The notes: a model not told the origin generated them from the sequence alone. Positions 22,310 to 34,815 are shown, numbered from the stretch's first letter. The stretch is 64,000 nucleotides of DNA from Gigaspora margarita (GCA_009809945.1 WTPW01002577.1:1-64000), one strand, 5' to 3'. Made by a program: numbers and translations.

Positions 22310-22930
22310 CAGCAACCTGGTTAGATGGAAAACGAAAAATTATTTATGAAGGAGAGAAATATATATAGTCACGTACAGTACAAGAAATAGTCACTCTGAA
22401 AACTTTACCCGGTGCTCAAACAAGTTCCACTGAATTTTTGCAAAAAGTAAGTTAATTATTTATTTTATTTCTCATACCGGGATGCTGATTGGCACTGTTA
22501 ATGAATTTTTGATATCTAATATAAAAATATTTACACGAATTATTTTTATATAATAAGTTTAAAAATCATATAAAATGTAGATTGACGGGCAGTAGACTTG
22601 AAATATATGGGCTAACTCAAAACGTTACTACGAATCAATATTTAATAGTTTTTCAATATGTAAATAGTGGAAATCTTCGTCAATATTTGAGATTAAACTT
22701 TAAAAACTTACATGGAAAAATAAATTGTTACAATTAAAAACATATCAAATGACTTAATTCAAATCCATGAAACAGGATATATTCATTGTGATTTTCACAG
22801 TGGTAACATTCTGCAACATAAAGAGGAATTATGGCTCGAAAAAGTAATAAAGTCATACATTGCAGATCTAGGATTATCACGAAATAATAAAGAACTAGCA
22901 TCACCCGGTGTAATACTTGTCTATATCAAA
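22310..22930 (+). pseudogene. TKL kinase relic A
   Basis: Pieces read 'ATWLDGKRKIIYEGEKYI-stop-SRTVQEIVTLKTLPGAQTSSTEFLQK', then a GT…AG intron-like spacer, 'DLIQIHETGYIHCDFHSGN' (HCD in place of HRD) and 'SYIADLGLSRN'. The glycine loop is missing from the left end, and there is an in-frame TAG plus frameshifts. Its better-preserved twin is at 30020-30910. Confidence 0.82.
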
Positions 22931-23691
22931 AATTTAATGTATTTAAATAAGATCATTATTTTAATATTTCATTGTTTATTATATTTATTTTATAGGCTCA
23001 TATAAATCAATTGCGTTTTAAACTTATAATAATAATTATTAGAATTATGCCTATGTCTTCAGGTTTGACAATGCAAGTTGTAGAAACTATTTCAGCTCAG
23101 CAATAGTATTTCGGCACTGATTTTTAATATGAAATTGGTGAGATATTTTAGAGCTTCCACATCAAAATTCAATGCCAAAATATATTTGTCAAAACAAAGT
23201 ATCTATAACATGTATAAGTCTAACACAAATTCAAAGTTTATTTTATTTCATATTCCCCATTCCTAGTTTGCGCGACTGAGTTGCGCAGCTACTTATTTAA
23301 CAATCATACACACGTATGTACATACAAACGTGATCACTACACAAGTGACTACATAACGCCAATAATGAGATGATTTATAACACCAACTAGAAATGTTTTT
23401 ATTCAAAACTAATTATATTAGACTTTATAACTTTTGTTACTAACTATTAAATTTGAATAACAAATTATTGTAAGAGAAGATTCGGGTTTAATATTTGAAT
23501 ATATTAGGTTCTTGTATCGTGTTTGGGCCCATCAACTGTAATAAGTTTTGGCTTGTGACAAATTAATTTTTTTGTAAATATATTAATTTATAAACTTCTT
23601 TATACAAAGTTTCATCGTTTTCTAGCAGTTCAGTAATATTAAAGCGATAAATTTTTTTAAATTTAATTGGTTTATAATTACAGTAATCACG

Positions 23692-23853
23692 CAGTGTTTA
23701 TTTTTCACAGTGTGCGCACATGTGCAGATCCAATCAAATTGCTTATTTCAAAATTTGATTGGGCTTGCACAGATGCGGGTACGTGAAAAATAAACACTGA
23801 GGCCACGTAAAAATTTGGATATTAACAGTTAATATCCAAATTTTTACATGGCC
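23692..23853. mobile_element. paired small foldbacks at the copy A / MULE junction site
   Basis: CAGTGTTTATTTTTCAC…GTGAAAAATAAACACTG (23692-23799) is one hairpin and 23801-23853 (GGCCACGTAAAAATTTGGAT with its mirror) is a second, 53-bp palindrome. AATCACG lies on both sides of the pair, and also borders the corresponding larger insert in copy B (31523-31529 and about 35846-35852). Confidence 0.65.
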
Positions 23854-24234
23854 CTAAATCACGGGTAGATGCATAAAAATTAACCAATCAAACGATAATA
23901 TGCCGATCTTTTGTTTATCTTTTATTTCAAGGTATAAAAGAATCATTTTTTACTCTTTTACTTACTAATTACCTTTCCCTATTATTTCCTTTATTATTTA
24001 CTTCCCTTTTCTTTTTGATACTGCACTTTTTTTTTTGATGCTGCGTTTTCTTTTTTGATACTGCATTTTTTTTATTACCCATTTTTCTTATAGTCAGTAA
24101 CAGATGTGTTGTGATTTTTTGGAATATTTTAATGTTCTTTGAGAATACCCAACCAAGTTTTATACCTTGATTCCAATCATCCAAAGAACATTCAAGAATA
24201 TTACAATAGATTCGTTATTGGCTATAAACAATTT

Positions 24235-24625
24235 TTTTCATGTACCTTTCGAGCAGGTCACGTTTTGCCAACTTGAACTTTAAAGCATAAAACTGACAAG
24301 CCGCAGGGGTTATTTAATCAGTTTTTGCTCGAAGAACTGAGGTTTGGTAAAATTCCCAGCTCACTTGAGTTTTCGCGAGTTCTTTGTCAAACCAATTTTT
24401 TTTTCTCATGTTCCTATTGAGCAGGTCACATTTTCGTCAATGTTAATGTTAAAGCAATAACTGACAAGTGGCAGGGGTTATCTAATCAGTTCTTGATCAA
24501 GGAATCTGATGTTTGATAAAATTCTCAGCTCACTTGAGTTTTTGCGAGTTCTTTGTCGAGGCATTTCCCTAGTCATAGGATACACCTCTACGTGGTGACT
24601 AGGACGAGTAAAATTTTTTTTTGTT
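24235..24625 (+). ncRNA. possible Pol III-type or structured unit: two tandem ~170-bp repeats ending in a hairpin plus T-tract
   Basis: Two units start at CATGT(A/T)CCT.T.GAGCAGGTCAC and share ACTGACAAG.(C/G)GCAGGGGTTAT, CCCAGCTCACTTGAGTTTT and GCGAGTTCTTTGTC. After the second unit comes CCTAGTCA…TGACTAGG (8-bp stem) and then a long T-run near 24611-24640. GGTTTG.TAAAATTCCC vaguely resembles a B box. The same arrangement is kept in copy B (36225-36630). It could be a transcribed small RNA, a SINE part, or a plain repeat. Confidence 0.3.
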
Positions 24626-25005
24626 GTTTTTTTTTTTTTATTGAAACAAAGTATCCTAATAAAGAAAAATAAAGAAATATATATCGTTATTAAGTAATAT
24701 ATTAATGTAGTGAAATGTTGTATAGAAAAATAATGTAAAAATTAGTTGTATTTTAAAATAGAACCGATCTTTAAAATATTAAATAAATATGTTTGCGGCA
24801 ATAAACTATAAAATTTTATTAAAAATATCATTTTGTATTTGTAATTTGTTCTCCGACTTTAAGTGTTTAACTGACTACGAAAAGCATTATACGAACATAT
24901 CACATGCATATTCTGGGCAAATTAGATATACTAAAGATAAATTTTATTTAACAATAATTTATGCATAATGAAAATGAAACGGATGCGCTTCCAACAGAGA
25001 TTGAC

Positions 25006-26084
25006 CTAAACGGCCCTGTGAGTGCCTCATCTTAATCAATACTCACAATAATCTGTCATAAACCACACCTAGTTTTGTTTACATCGCACACCAAACAATG
25101 GATGTGTATGATTAAACTCAAACAGATAAAAATAATACCATAAGAAAGACAATGAACGTAGTAAGTAATTTGAAATTAATTTATTAGAATAGTCTTTATA
25201 TTTATTTAAATTTCATATATTATTTTGCAAAAATTAATGATATAATAATCATTAGAGATGCAGTATAACCTATCAGCATATTTGATTGGATATGTATATG
25301 TGATCAAATTATTCAAAGGCCACATCAAATTGTGGTTTAGGCGGATTTAAACATACTTAATTTTGTTACTCATCAGCGAAATGAAAGATGCATAAACTTT
25401 TGGACATAGAACTTGTTATGCAATCTTTTTTTAGGTGTAGTAGGATTTACTAAGGGATTGATGTTATGTATCCTTCTGCCATTTAATTGTCAATTTAAGC
25501 TGCAGTTTACGTCAATGATGCACGTTTTTGATTTTTCATGTAATAACTAATCTAGATAAAAATTGATACAATAATTTTTTAACCATGAATAAAAATGCGT
25601 GTCAAGTTGCATATGAATCCATAAATAAAATAAACTATAAATATTAATTTATGGAATTAAAATGTCACTTTCGCATTAAAACTGTAAAATAAAGTATGTT
25701 GTATTCTAATTGGTATGATTACTTTATTATTACAGTACTAGACAAAAAACTTTTATTATCGAATTCTAGTACATGTTTTCTATTTTTAGCTCATCGGCAT
25801 CAAGTATCTAATTTTATATTAACTGTTAACATTAAGGACTTTACGTATTTTCGCATAATAATGCAATATTTGTACCAAAGCATAATAGATTCAGTACGTA
25901 TAACAAATATTATATAAGTATTGTGTTAGTTAGCTATATATGCAAATCCAATTAGATTCGACGTGCTAATGCAATTAATATCTCTAATGATTTGACATTT
26001 ATATATTTAATCTATAAAAGACACTTAGTATTTGACACACAGTCCCGCCTTTCACTGATATCATGTATTTGCAGTTCTTTGGTT
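25006..26084. other. intergenic, no gene seen
   Basis: Unique AT-rich sequence between copy A and the kinase-module array. A 73-codon frame at 25696-25917 has no recognisable features. Nothing supported. Confidence 0.4.
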
Positions 26085-28475
26085 CTATTTATTTCTAACT
26101 TTAATAATATATACAGTCAATTAATAACTGCAAATTATTTGGGTTTACTCAAAACTTATCCACCTATGAATATATAGTAGTATTTGATGAGCTTTACCAT
26201 GAAAGATCTGATAATGGCAAGCGCGAACAATGTAAAGAATACAACACTTCTCTAGCTTGGTGCCAAACATGTGGTCCTCCAAGAACAGCACAAGGGTGGA
26301 CAAATGGAAATAATGATATTGATAATTATATTAAAAAAAAATTCAATATAAAACTATAAGATACGATAAGGTTATTGAGTGGATTCCCTTCAACAGACTA
26401 AAAAACACACAAAAACTTAGTGGAGATTTAAGTATAAAATTTTTAGCAGTCTGGGAAGATGGTATACGATTTATTTCTGAAAATAATAGAAAGTATATAT
26501 GATCACGTATACCTCGATGTACAGTTAAACTTATGACTTTTTTTAGTTCACAATAAATTATGCGATTGTAGGCTTTTAATATACATGCCCATATTTGCGC
26601 ACAATAATACCAAGGGTTTAATTTCGAATTTTGGTCAAAATTCAGCCATTCATTATTCGAAATAATGCCATGTGTGTTATTATGCGCAAATATGGTAATC
26701 CTTTTATATAATATAATCATTTAAAAGTTCTACCTTATTTCTAAGGTCGAAGAATACGTACAGACAACTAATAATTGTAAATTATTTGGACTTGCAAACA
26801 ATCCATCCACTAATGAATATATGATGGTGCTTGGTTATGTAAGAAATTCTTTTAAAAGACTATGTTCACACTGTAACCGATATAACACTGGTGCCAAACA
26901 TGAAATCCTCCAAGAATATCACAGGGATGGACAGGTGGAAATAAGGATATCATCGATTACATTAAAAGATGTCATCTCACAGCTACAAGTTACAAAGAAA
27001 TTATTGAATGGATTCTTTTTAATAAATTAAAAAACATACAGGTGATTACTAAAGGAAACTTAGATATAAGATTTTTAGCAGTTTGGATAGATGGCAAATG
27101 ATTAGTTTATAAAAATGTAAAGAACACATTCAATCACGCATGCCATTATATATGGCTACACTTTAGACTTTTCCCAGTTCGCATTTCGATTTTTAAAGAG
27201 TGTAAGTCTAAAATTAGTAGTATTTTTAATGTATATAACCTTATCCCATGGTCTATCAATAATTTATATTAATTCCATCACTTTATTTCTAAGGTTGAAT
27301 ATATACTGTCAGCTAATTATTGTCAGTTATTTGGACTTACACAAAATGAATCTACCAATGAATATATGATAGTGTTTAAGTATGTAAAAAATTCTCATAA
27401 TGGACTATGCACATATTGCAACCGATATAATACATCTTTAGCCTGGTGCCAAACATGTGATCCTCAAAGAAAAGCGTGAGGATGAACAAGCTGCAATGAG
27501 ATTATCAACGATTACATTAAAAAACTTCAATTTGAAGCTATAAAGTATGAAGAGGCTATTGAATGGATTCCTTTTGACAGACTAAATAATATTAGCAAAA
27601 GAGAATTTAGTGTAGAGATCATAGCAATTTGGTCGAATGGCATACAATTAATTTCAAATGACTATAGAAAATATGTGCAATCACGTATACCATCATGCTT
27701 GGTTGCGCTTAAAACTATTATCTGTTCACAAATAAATCTGCTAATTTTTTTAAGGAAGTAAGCTAGAATTCAATAATTGCTATTAACATTTTTATTATTA
27801 AAATTAATGTCATGTTTATATTTTCTAAGTTTAAAGATTATATCGGTTAGAAAGTGAACATTCTAAATTACTTGGAATTACACAAAATACATCCACCTGT
27901 GAATATATGATAGTGTTTGAAGAGATTTATAATAGAAATTCCTATAATGGATTATGCTTACACTGTAAACAATATAATACTTCTCCATCTTGGTGCCAAA
28001 CGTGTGATCCCCAAGAGCAATGCAAGGATGGATAAGCAGAAATAAAGATGACGTTGATTACATTAAAAGGCTTCATCTTGGAACTATAAAATATGAAGAG
28101 GCTATTGAATGGATTCCTTTTGATAGATTAAATATTTGTACGCAATATTAACGAATTAGAGCTTTTAGCAATTTGGTTAGATGGAATACGAACAGTTTTA
28201 AACATTACATATTCACGTATCCCATCATATTTAGTTACCCTTAAAATACTTCCTGGTTCACAAGTGAGTTCTAATGACTTTTAAAAAGAAGTAAGTTTGA
28301 GCAATTATTTTTATAATTTCTTTTTTATTTTTAAATTTTATTCTGAATATATTATTAAAATTTATTATTTAAACGTATAAAAATTACCTACAATTAAAAA
28401 GGAATGAAAATTAAAATATATGGAATAACACAGAACAATGAATTTATGATAATATTTGAGACATATGATGATAAA
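26085..28475 (+). pseudogene. tandem array of four kinase N-terminal modules (decayed)
   Basis: Four units of about 550-640 bp (anchors TGGTGCCAAACATG-like near 26255, 26890, 27440, 27990) plus a fifth, split one. Each codes, with interruptions, for 'LFGLTQN.ST(N)EYMIVF' (kinase beta-4 to hinge), a cysteine module (for example CNRYNTSLAWCQTCDP), a 'WTSGN..ID' stretch, 'EWIPFDRL' and 'IWLDGIR…VTLK.L.GSQ' (N-lobe beta-2/3), then an intron-like spacer. The catalytic lobe is absent in units 1-4. Stops and shifts occur in every unit (for example the stop right after QRKA in unit 3). The pattern suggests duplication of one exon plus intron in a kinase gene whose last unit leads into the kinase at 29822-30910. 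A small foldback (26587-26696) lies in the spacer after unit 1. Confidence 0.78.
28395..28475 (+). pseudogene. fifth kinase module, left piece, cut by a hAT-like element
   Basis: Reads 'LKIYGITQNNEFMIIFETYDDK' and stops at the 28476 insertion. It resumes at 29814 with 'DDKYALKEILNIEIVPTAIGLILQKLGVNYAI…'. Joined across one copy of the 8-bp duplication, the module order equals that of units 1-4. Confidence 0.75.
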
Positions 28476-29813
28476 CAGTGATGTCACTTGGCTATTTGGC
28501 CGGCCAATGGCTGTGGCCAAAAGGCCAAAAATATAAATTTCATTTTTGGCCGAAACGGCCAAACAAAGCTAGTAATTTGATTGGTCCAATATTAATACAT
28601 GTTTATTACNAATTAATTATATAATTTTAGCATTTAATGATATAGCTAGAATTAAGTTTATTTATATGCTTTATATACCTTTTAGCTTCGTGTATTAATT
28701 ATATAATTTTAGCATTTAATGATATAGCTAGAATTAAGTTTATTTATATGCTTTATATACCTTTTAGCTTCGTGTTTAATGAGGCTAAGATTTCGATATC
28801 TTTAATAAAAAAAAAATAGCATATTTCGGAAATAAATGAATAAATGATCTTATTATGTATTAAAATTTTGAAATTGGAAAATGAGATTGGAGTATTTAAA
28901 GAATCCCATTTGACGAAATCAGTAAAAGTTTTTATTGCATAGATCAACTAACGATTTAATAATAACAAATACATAGTAAGTAATAAAACTTTACTCAGAT
29001 TACATACTAAACCTTCGCCCAAAAATTACGTACCGATCCTTTGCTCAAATTACTTAATAAACCTTCGCTCAAATTATTTTTTAATATAACTTACTGAACC
29101 TTAGCTCAACTTACTTACTGAACTTTGCTCAAATTACTTACTAAATCTTTGTTCATATTACTTATTAAATCTTCGCTTAAATTATTTTTTTATACAACTT
29201 GCTGAACCTTTGCTTAAATTATTTATTAAATCTTCACTTAAGTAGTTTTTCTATATAACTTACTAAACCTTTGCTCAAATTACTTACTAAACCTTTGCTT
29301 ACTAAACCTTTGCTCAAATTACCTACTAAACCTTTGCTTACTAAACCTTTGCNCAAATTACTTATTAAACCTTTGTTCAAATTATGNTTTTATATAATTT
29401 TCTAANCCTTCGCTTAATTTACTTTTTTATATAGCTTATTATACTTTCGCTTAAATTATTTTTAATATGACTTATTAAATATTCGCTTAAATTATTTTTT
29501 ATATAACTTATTAAACCTTCNCTTAGATNTTTTTTTTATATAGCTTAACAATTNTTACTTAAGTTATCTTATATATTAATATGCTTCCCTACAGTATTTT
29601 TATACACTTTTCTTTTTTTATTACTATACAGAGAAATTTGGCCGTTTGGCCATTTGGTCATTAGCCAACGGCCATATAGGCCAAATGATTTTATTTGGCC
29701 TGGCCAATTGACATTCAACTTTGGCCGTAAAATTTTGGCCATTTTGGCCAAATTATTTTGTATTGGCCGATGGCCAATTAAATTTTGTTTGGCCGATTAA
29801 ATTGCCATCACTG
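28476..29813. mobile_element. non-autonomous hAT-like element, 1.34 kb
   Basis: Ends CAGTGATGTCACTTGGC and reversed CAGTGATGGCAATTTAATC, with an exact 8-bp duplication ATGATAAA (28468-28475, 29814-29821). Both ends are dense in GGCCAA / TTGGCC words over 100-180 bp. The interior has an 83-bp direct duplication (about 28610-28692 and 28693-28775) and a long tandem region (28985-29575). No transposase. Several N bases lie in it, probably an assembly problem caused by the tandem repeat. Confidence 0.9.
28985..29575 (+). repeat. ~24-bp tandem repeat TTACTTACTAAACCTTTGCTCAAA
   Basis: About 20 imperfect units, many of them fused with a (T)TTTTATATAACT filler, with N bases at 29353, 29386, 29406, 29521, 29529 and 29554. 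It lies inside the hAT-like element and is probably variable in length. Confidence 0.8.
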
Positions 29814-29821
29814 ATGATAAA

Positions 29822-30910
29822 TATGCTCTTAAAGAAATTCTAAATATAGAAATTGTACCAACGGCAATCGGTTTAATACTTCAAAAGCTTGGTGTCAATT
29901 ATGCGATCCTTTGAAAGTAGCTAAAGGATGGACAAGTGGCAACAATGATATTGATAGTTGCATTAAAAATTTCAATTTGAAGCTTCAAAATATGAAAAGT
30001 AATTGAATAGATTCCTTTCAGTAGGTCGAATAATGCTCAAGAGATCGCCCAAGGAGGATTCGGATCAGTATTTTCAGCAAGCTGGCTAGATGGAAAACGA
30101 AAATTTATTTATGATGGAGAGAAATATATACAGTCACGTACGAGACAAGAGATAGTCACTCTGAAAACTTTACCCGGTGCTCAAACAAGTTCCACTGAAT
30201 TTTTGCAAGAAGTAAGTTAATTATTTATTTTATTTCTCATACCGGGATGCTAATTGGCACTGTTAATGAATTTTTGATATCTAATATAAAAATATTTACA
30301 CGAATTATTTTTATATAATAAGTTTGAAAATCATATGAAATGTAGATTGACAGGCAGTAGACTTGAGATATATGGCTAACTCAAAACGTTACTACGAACC
30401 AATATTTAATAGTTTTTCAATATGTAAATATGGAAATTTTCGTCAATATTTGAGATTAAACTTTAAAAACTTACATGGAAAAATAAATTATTGTTGCGGC
30501 TGAATCTGGAAATGGCTGAAGCTGGAAATTAGAGGTCTCGATTTAAAACTATAAGCCCTGCTAAAATCCAACTATACTCTTTTATTATAAACCCTAACTC
30601 TAAATTCTAATCTAACTATAAAAAAAATCGTACAAAACGCATTTCAAAATTTTTTGTAAATTTCATATTAAAATATTTAAAATTTCCAGCTTCAGCCACA
30701 ACAATAATTACAATTAAAAACATATCAAAAGACTTAATTCAAATCCATGAAACAGGATATATTCATTGTGATTTCACAGTGGTAACATTCTGCAACTAAA
30801 GAAGAATTATTCGAAAAAGTAATAAAGTCATACATTGCAGATCTAGGATTGTCACGAAAATAATAAAGAACTAGCATCACCCGGTGTAATACTTGTCTAT
30901 ATCAAAAATT
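29822..30910 (+). pseudogene. TKL kinase relic B with glycine loop
   Basis: Order of pieces: 'AWCQLCDPLKVAKGWTSGNNDID', 'VIEWIPF.R', 'EIAQGGFGSVFSASWLDGKRK' (glycine loop GGFGSV), 'SRTRQEIVTLKTLPGAQTSSTEFLQE' (K of beta-3 kept) ending at a GTAAGT donor (30211), then 'LEIYGLTQNVTTNQYLIVFQYVNYGNFRQYL', 'IHETGYIHCDFTVVT' region and 'SYIADLGLS'. Frameshifts occur in the cysteine module, the hinge and the catalytic loop, and a 214-bp MITE sits in the middle. It is the 3' end of the module array and the twin of relic A. Confidence 0.82.
30491..30704. mobile_element. MITE family M3, copy 1 (GTTGCGGCTGAA ends)
   Basis: TTGTTGCGGCTGAATCTGG… and, reversed, TTGTTGTGGCTGAAGCTGG. The site is uninterrupted in copy A (near 22722-22728), so insertion followed the duplication. 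The interior holds AACCCTAACTCTAA. A second copy is at 38671-38883. No coding sequence. Confidence 0.82.
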
Positions 30911-31805
30911 TAATATTTAAATAAGATCATTATTTTAGTATTTCATCACTGATGTTTAATATGAGATTGCTGAGATATTTTAGAGCTTCCACATCAAAAT
31001 TCAATGCTAAAATGCATTTGTCAAAACCGTAAGTATCTATAACATGTATAAGTCTAACACAAATTCAATGTTTATTTTATTTTATATTCCCCGCTCCTGG
31101 TTTGCGCAACTGAGTTGTGCAGCTACTTATTTAACAATCATACGTACGTGCATACGTATGAACGTGACCACTACACAGGTGACTACATAACGCCAATAAC
31201 GAGGTGATTCGTAACACCAACTAGAAATGTTTTTATTTAAAACTAATTATATTAGATTTAATAACTTTGTTACATGTACTAACTATTAAATTTGAATAAC
31301 AAATTATTGTAAGAGAAGATTCGGGTTTAATATTTAAATATATTAGGCATTTGTATCGTGTTTGAGCCTGTCAACTGTAATAAGTTTTGGCTTGTGATAA
31401 ATTAAATTTTTTGTAAATATATTAATTTATAAACTTCTTTATACAAAGTTTCATCGTTTTCTAGCAACTCTGTAATATTAAAGCGATAAATTTTTTTAAA
31501 TTTAATTGGTTTATAAATACAGTAATCACGCAGTGTTTATTTTTCACAGTGTGCATATGTTCGCGCACATGTGCGGATCCAATCAAATTGCTTTATTTCA
31601 AAATTTGATTGGACCCGCACAGATGCGAGTAAAAATAAACATTGGGGTGTGGCAACTACCCCCAACAACACCTCTAATTTTTCTGCGCAGTCACGTGATA
31701 TCAGATAAGCAATGATCTTTGTGTATGCGTAATAAATACATAATGTTTATATAAATAGCGATAAGAAAAAAAAATTTTCTTTTGCAAAATGTAAGTAAAT
31801 AAACC

Positions 31806-34534
31806 ATGGATGAACCTAATATAAATGAACATGATATGGGTGAACCCGATTTAAATATACCTGATATAAATGAACCCGATATAAATGAAAAGAAATCATT
31901 AGAAAAATGCACAAAATGCCGAAAGCTTTTACCTATAAATAAATTTTATTAAAAAAAATTGTACCTTAAAATCTTGTGAATCTTGTCATCAACAGTCTTC
32001 AGATCATTATAATGCTTCAATTAAATATGATGAAAACGAAGTATTGTTTCCTGAAGAAATGACTGAAGAACTTTTTAATAAAATTTCTCTAGATGGATCT
32101 GACGAATACTTTGAAAATGATTCGGATGGAATAAGCTTCATATAAATTATTGTATTAGATGATTTTAAAACCAATGAAGATACCCCTCAAGATATAGCAA
32201 AAAAAATTGCGAATTTAATAGGTGATAGTGATGGCTATTATTACATTTATTTTAATAACTATAGTTCAAAAAAAAAACAATGAATTATATACATTTCAAT
32301 ATCGATGTCCTCAATGTCGAAGTTTAGCAAAAACCTCACAAGCATCAGGTCAAAGAGATCGTGAATCAATTGAACATTTTGATTGTAATGGAACACTTAG
32401 AATTTCTATAAATATGATAACCAATAATGCATCTATTTACCTTAAACATGGAAATCTTCACCAACGACCTGAAAGGAATCGAGTTACAGAAAAAATCAAA
32501 AATATAATTCAAGCAAACCTTCATTTAATGCCAAGTGATATTTATAGAATAATAGAGTCTAACCATCCCGAAATAACACAAAAACAAATTTATGCATGGT
32601 GTACAATATTCATTAAAAAAAGTTTTATTCGAGATGTTGATCAAATAAAATCTTCCAAAATTCTTTTGGAAGAATATAATTACCAAATTGTTACTTTTAA
32701 TTTCAACAATGGAATTAGCTTTTTAGGTTTTGTCACGCCATTTTTTCAACAATTTAAAAAAAATAAAGAAATTTTCGTGGATGCAATCTATAAAACAAAC
32801 AAATTGGGACATGAGCTTTATTCAATAGTTGGTCAGTCGATGGAGCAGGATTCGCATTAGCATACTTATTTGTTCAAGGAGGTAGACAAGATGGTGCACG
32901 AACTGAAATTTTGGCTGATTTTTTTAAGATATTAATGTATTTGGGAATGGATCAACTTATTTGTATGTATACGGATAAAGATCTTGCTTCAGATATTAGC
33001 AGTACGAAAAGCATGGCCAAACATTAAAATACAAGTTTGTTATTGGCACTTTAAGAAAGCCCTTAAAAAACGTTTAGCTGATAATACTCTACCTCAAAAA
33101 ATAACATATAGTTCATACGATGCACATAGTACATTTAACTTTATTGATATTGGATTTTACCCTGAATTGCCAATAAACAAGATTAAAGCAAAAAATGATT
33201 TTATTTTTTTTCCAAAGAATCTGTGACCACAAATCACTTCTATAATGGAATACCATATGGGGGGGTGTCAGTAGAAACCAGGCAAATTGTTTCTAAGTAA
33301 ATTTTTTTTAGACTTTGAATTAAAATATCTCAACAACTATTAAACCAAACTTGATAAAAATTTTTTATTTTAATTCTATATAGTTATAGAATTAATATAA
33401 AAAAAAAAGATCAAGTTTGGTTTAATAGTTTTCAAGATATTTTAATTTAAAGTTTTAAAAAAACTTACTAAAAACAATTTGCCTGGTTTCTACTGACACC
33501 CCCCATATGCATTTGCATCCACTCATTCCTAATTCAGAAGGAATTTTTATGACAAAAGAAGAAATCTGGATGCGGTGTACGAAAGAAATGTATGAATTTT
33601 GTACCACTAACAGTCTTAAACATCTTTGGTCACATATATGGCAAAATTGGTATCATAGTGAACTTTGGCCTATATGGGCACGCTCATCAATGCCTGATCG
33701 AATTTGCATTTTTCATACTATGTTGCTAATTGAGTCACATTGGAAGGTTATAAAGCGTGATTTTTTGCCGAAGTTTTTAGACCACGACTGGATCTTGTAA
33801 TTTATGTTCTTGCTTCACAACTTATACCACACCATCAGCAACAATATTCTAAATATTATCATGGTCGAGAAATGCCCTCATGGCGCAAGGAATTTAAAAG
33901 AGAGTGGAATATATTGAAAAAAAATATCTTTCCCATACTTACTTGACCAATATTGAAAACTGGTTTTGCAATTGCACTGGATTTTTAATGAACCGGTTTT
34001 TTTTATGCAAACATCTTATTCAATTATCATCTTATACTGCCGATATATCTTTTTTCATAATGTTAAACGACAAGATACATATCCATTTATAGATTTACCG
34101 TTACTAGCTCAAAAAACTTTATCAATTCGTAGACCATTATTGCCAATATCAGATAATTCATTACCATCATTATCAAATCATGTATCAAATAACAATAATG
34201 ATAATTCGTTGGCTGGTAAAAAATCTATATACCGTAACAATAAATTTTTATTATGTTCAATGAATTTTAATTAATATCCATATCAAAAGATATCACTGCA
34301 GTAATGGATAATGAAAATTCCGATCAACTTTTTAAAGATTATGAGCCAATTTTGCAAGATGCACTATTAATAGTACGAGAACAACGTGAAGCTAATAATG
34401 TTAAGTGGGCAAAAGCTGTCGAGAAAAACTTTGAAGGAATTAGTACCATGATGACGGATATTAAGAAATATAAGCGGAGGGTAACAAATTCAAGAACATG
34501 GAAAGATCATAATAAACATATGATGTTCTTATAA
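31806..34534 (+). pseudogene. MULE transposase with SWIM zinc finger, inactivated
   Basis: A start MDEPNINEHDMGEPDLNIPD (acidic repeats of 'EPDIN') is followed by a C..C…C..C motif (KCTKCRKLL…CESCHQQ) and a stop after PINKFY. The 32222-32860 stretch gives a zinc-binding-like YRCPQCR region and then the transposase core 'FVDAIYKTNKLGHELYSIVG'; after a frameshift come 'GAGFALAYLFVQGGRQDGARTE', 'MYTDKD' and 'RKAWPNIKIQVCYWHFKKALKKRL'. These match the MULE DDE domain (D of FVDA, D of YTDKD, CYWH). At 33904-34000 'YLTNIENWFCNCTGF…RFFLCKHLI' is a CxC…CxH SWIM finger. Multiple stops, shifts and an inserted MITE rule out activity. Confidence 0.88.
33260..33504. mobile_element. 245-bp MITE inside the MULE transposase
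   Basis: GGGGGGTGTCAGTAGAAACC and its exact mirror at the right end, continuing AGGCAAATTGTTT, flanked by ATATG (33255-33259, 33505-33509). Removing it with one ATATG restores the reading 'FYNGIPYAFASTHS' across the join, so the insertion came into a once coding transposase. The interior is itself inverted (AAACTTGAT / ATCAAGTTT). Confidence 0.88.
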
Positions 34535-34560
34535 TTTTATGAAGGTAAAAGTTTATCATA

Positions 34561-34815
34561 CCGTATTTACGCGAAATAACGCGCACCTGCGCGTTATTTC
34601 GAGGAGATGCGCATTATTTCGAGTACGCGCATGGGCGTTATTTCGGGGTAAAGGTCTAATTTCGATCCACCTCTAAATGCTTATTAAAGCATTAGTATGT
34701 GGGGTGTGCGTTATTTCGGGACGCACATGGGCGTTATTTTGAAACCAACTATGCTATTTTAAGGAAATCCAATTTTCGAAATAACGCCCATGTGCGTTAT
34801 TTCGCGTAAATACGG
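34561..34815. mobile_element. 255-bp TA-flanked MITE (CCGTATTTACGCGAAATAAC ends)
   Basis: Perfect inverted ends CCGTATTTACGCGAAATAAC plus GC, TA on both sides (34559-34560, 34816-34817). The inside repeats GCGC.TGGGCGTTATTTCG words four or more times, giving a locally high CG content. Lies just after the last transposase reading frame, inside the MULE. Confidence 0.82.

Larger units (their letters stand above)
22310..25005. repeat. direct segmental duplication, copy A
   Basis: Parallels 30070-36990 (copy B) in the same orientation. Shared blocks are the kinase relic, TTAACAATCATAC..ACGT, AAGAGAAGATTCGGGTTTAA, GATAATATGCCGATCTTTTG, the 24235-24600 tandem block, and up to GCGCTTCCAAC.GAGATTGACC. 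Copy B carries a MITE and a MULE that copy A lacks. Confidence 0.9.

Noticed and set aside
28985-29575. possible CRISPR-like array
   Set aside because: Direct tandem repeats without unique spacers, in an apparently eukaryotic mobile element.
31691-31912. minus-strand 73-codon frame with SGSFISGIFKSGS repeats
   Set aside because: Antisense shadow of the repeated EPDIN codons at the start of the MULE transposase.
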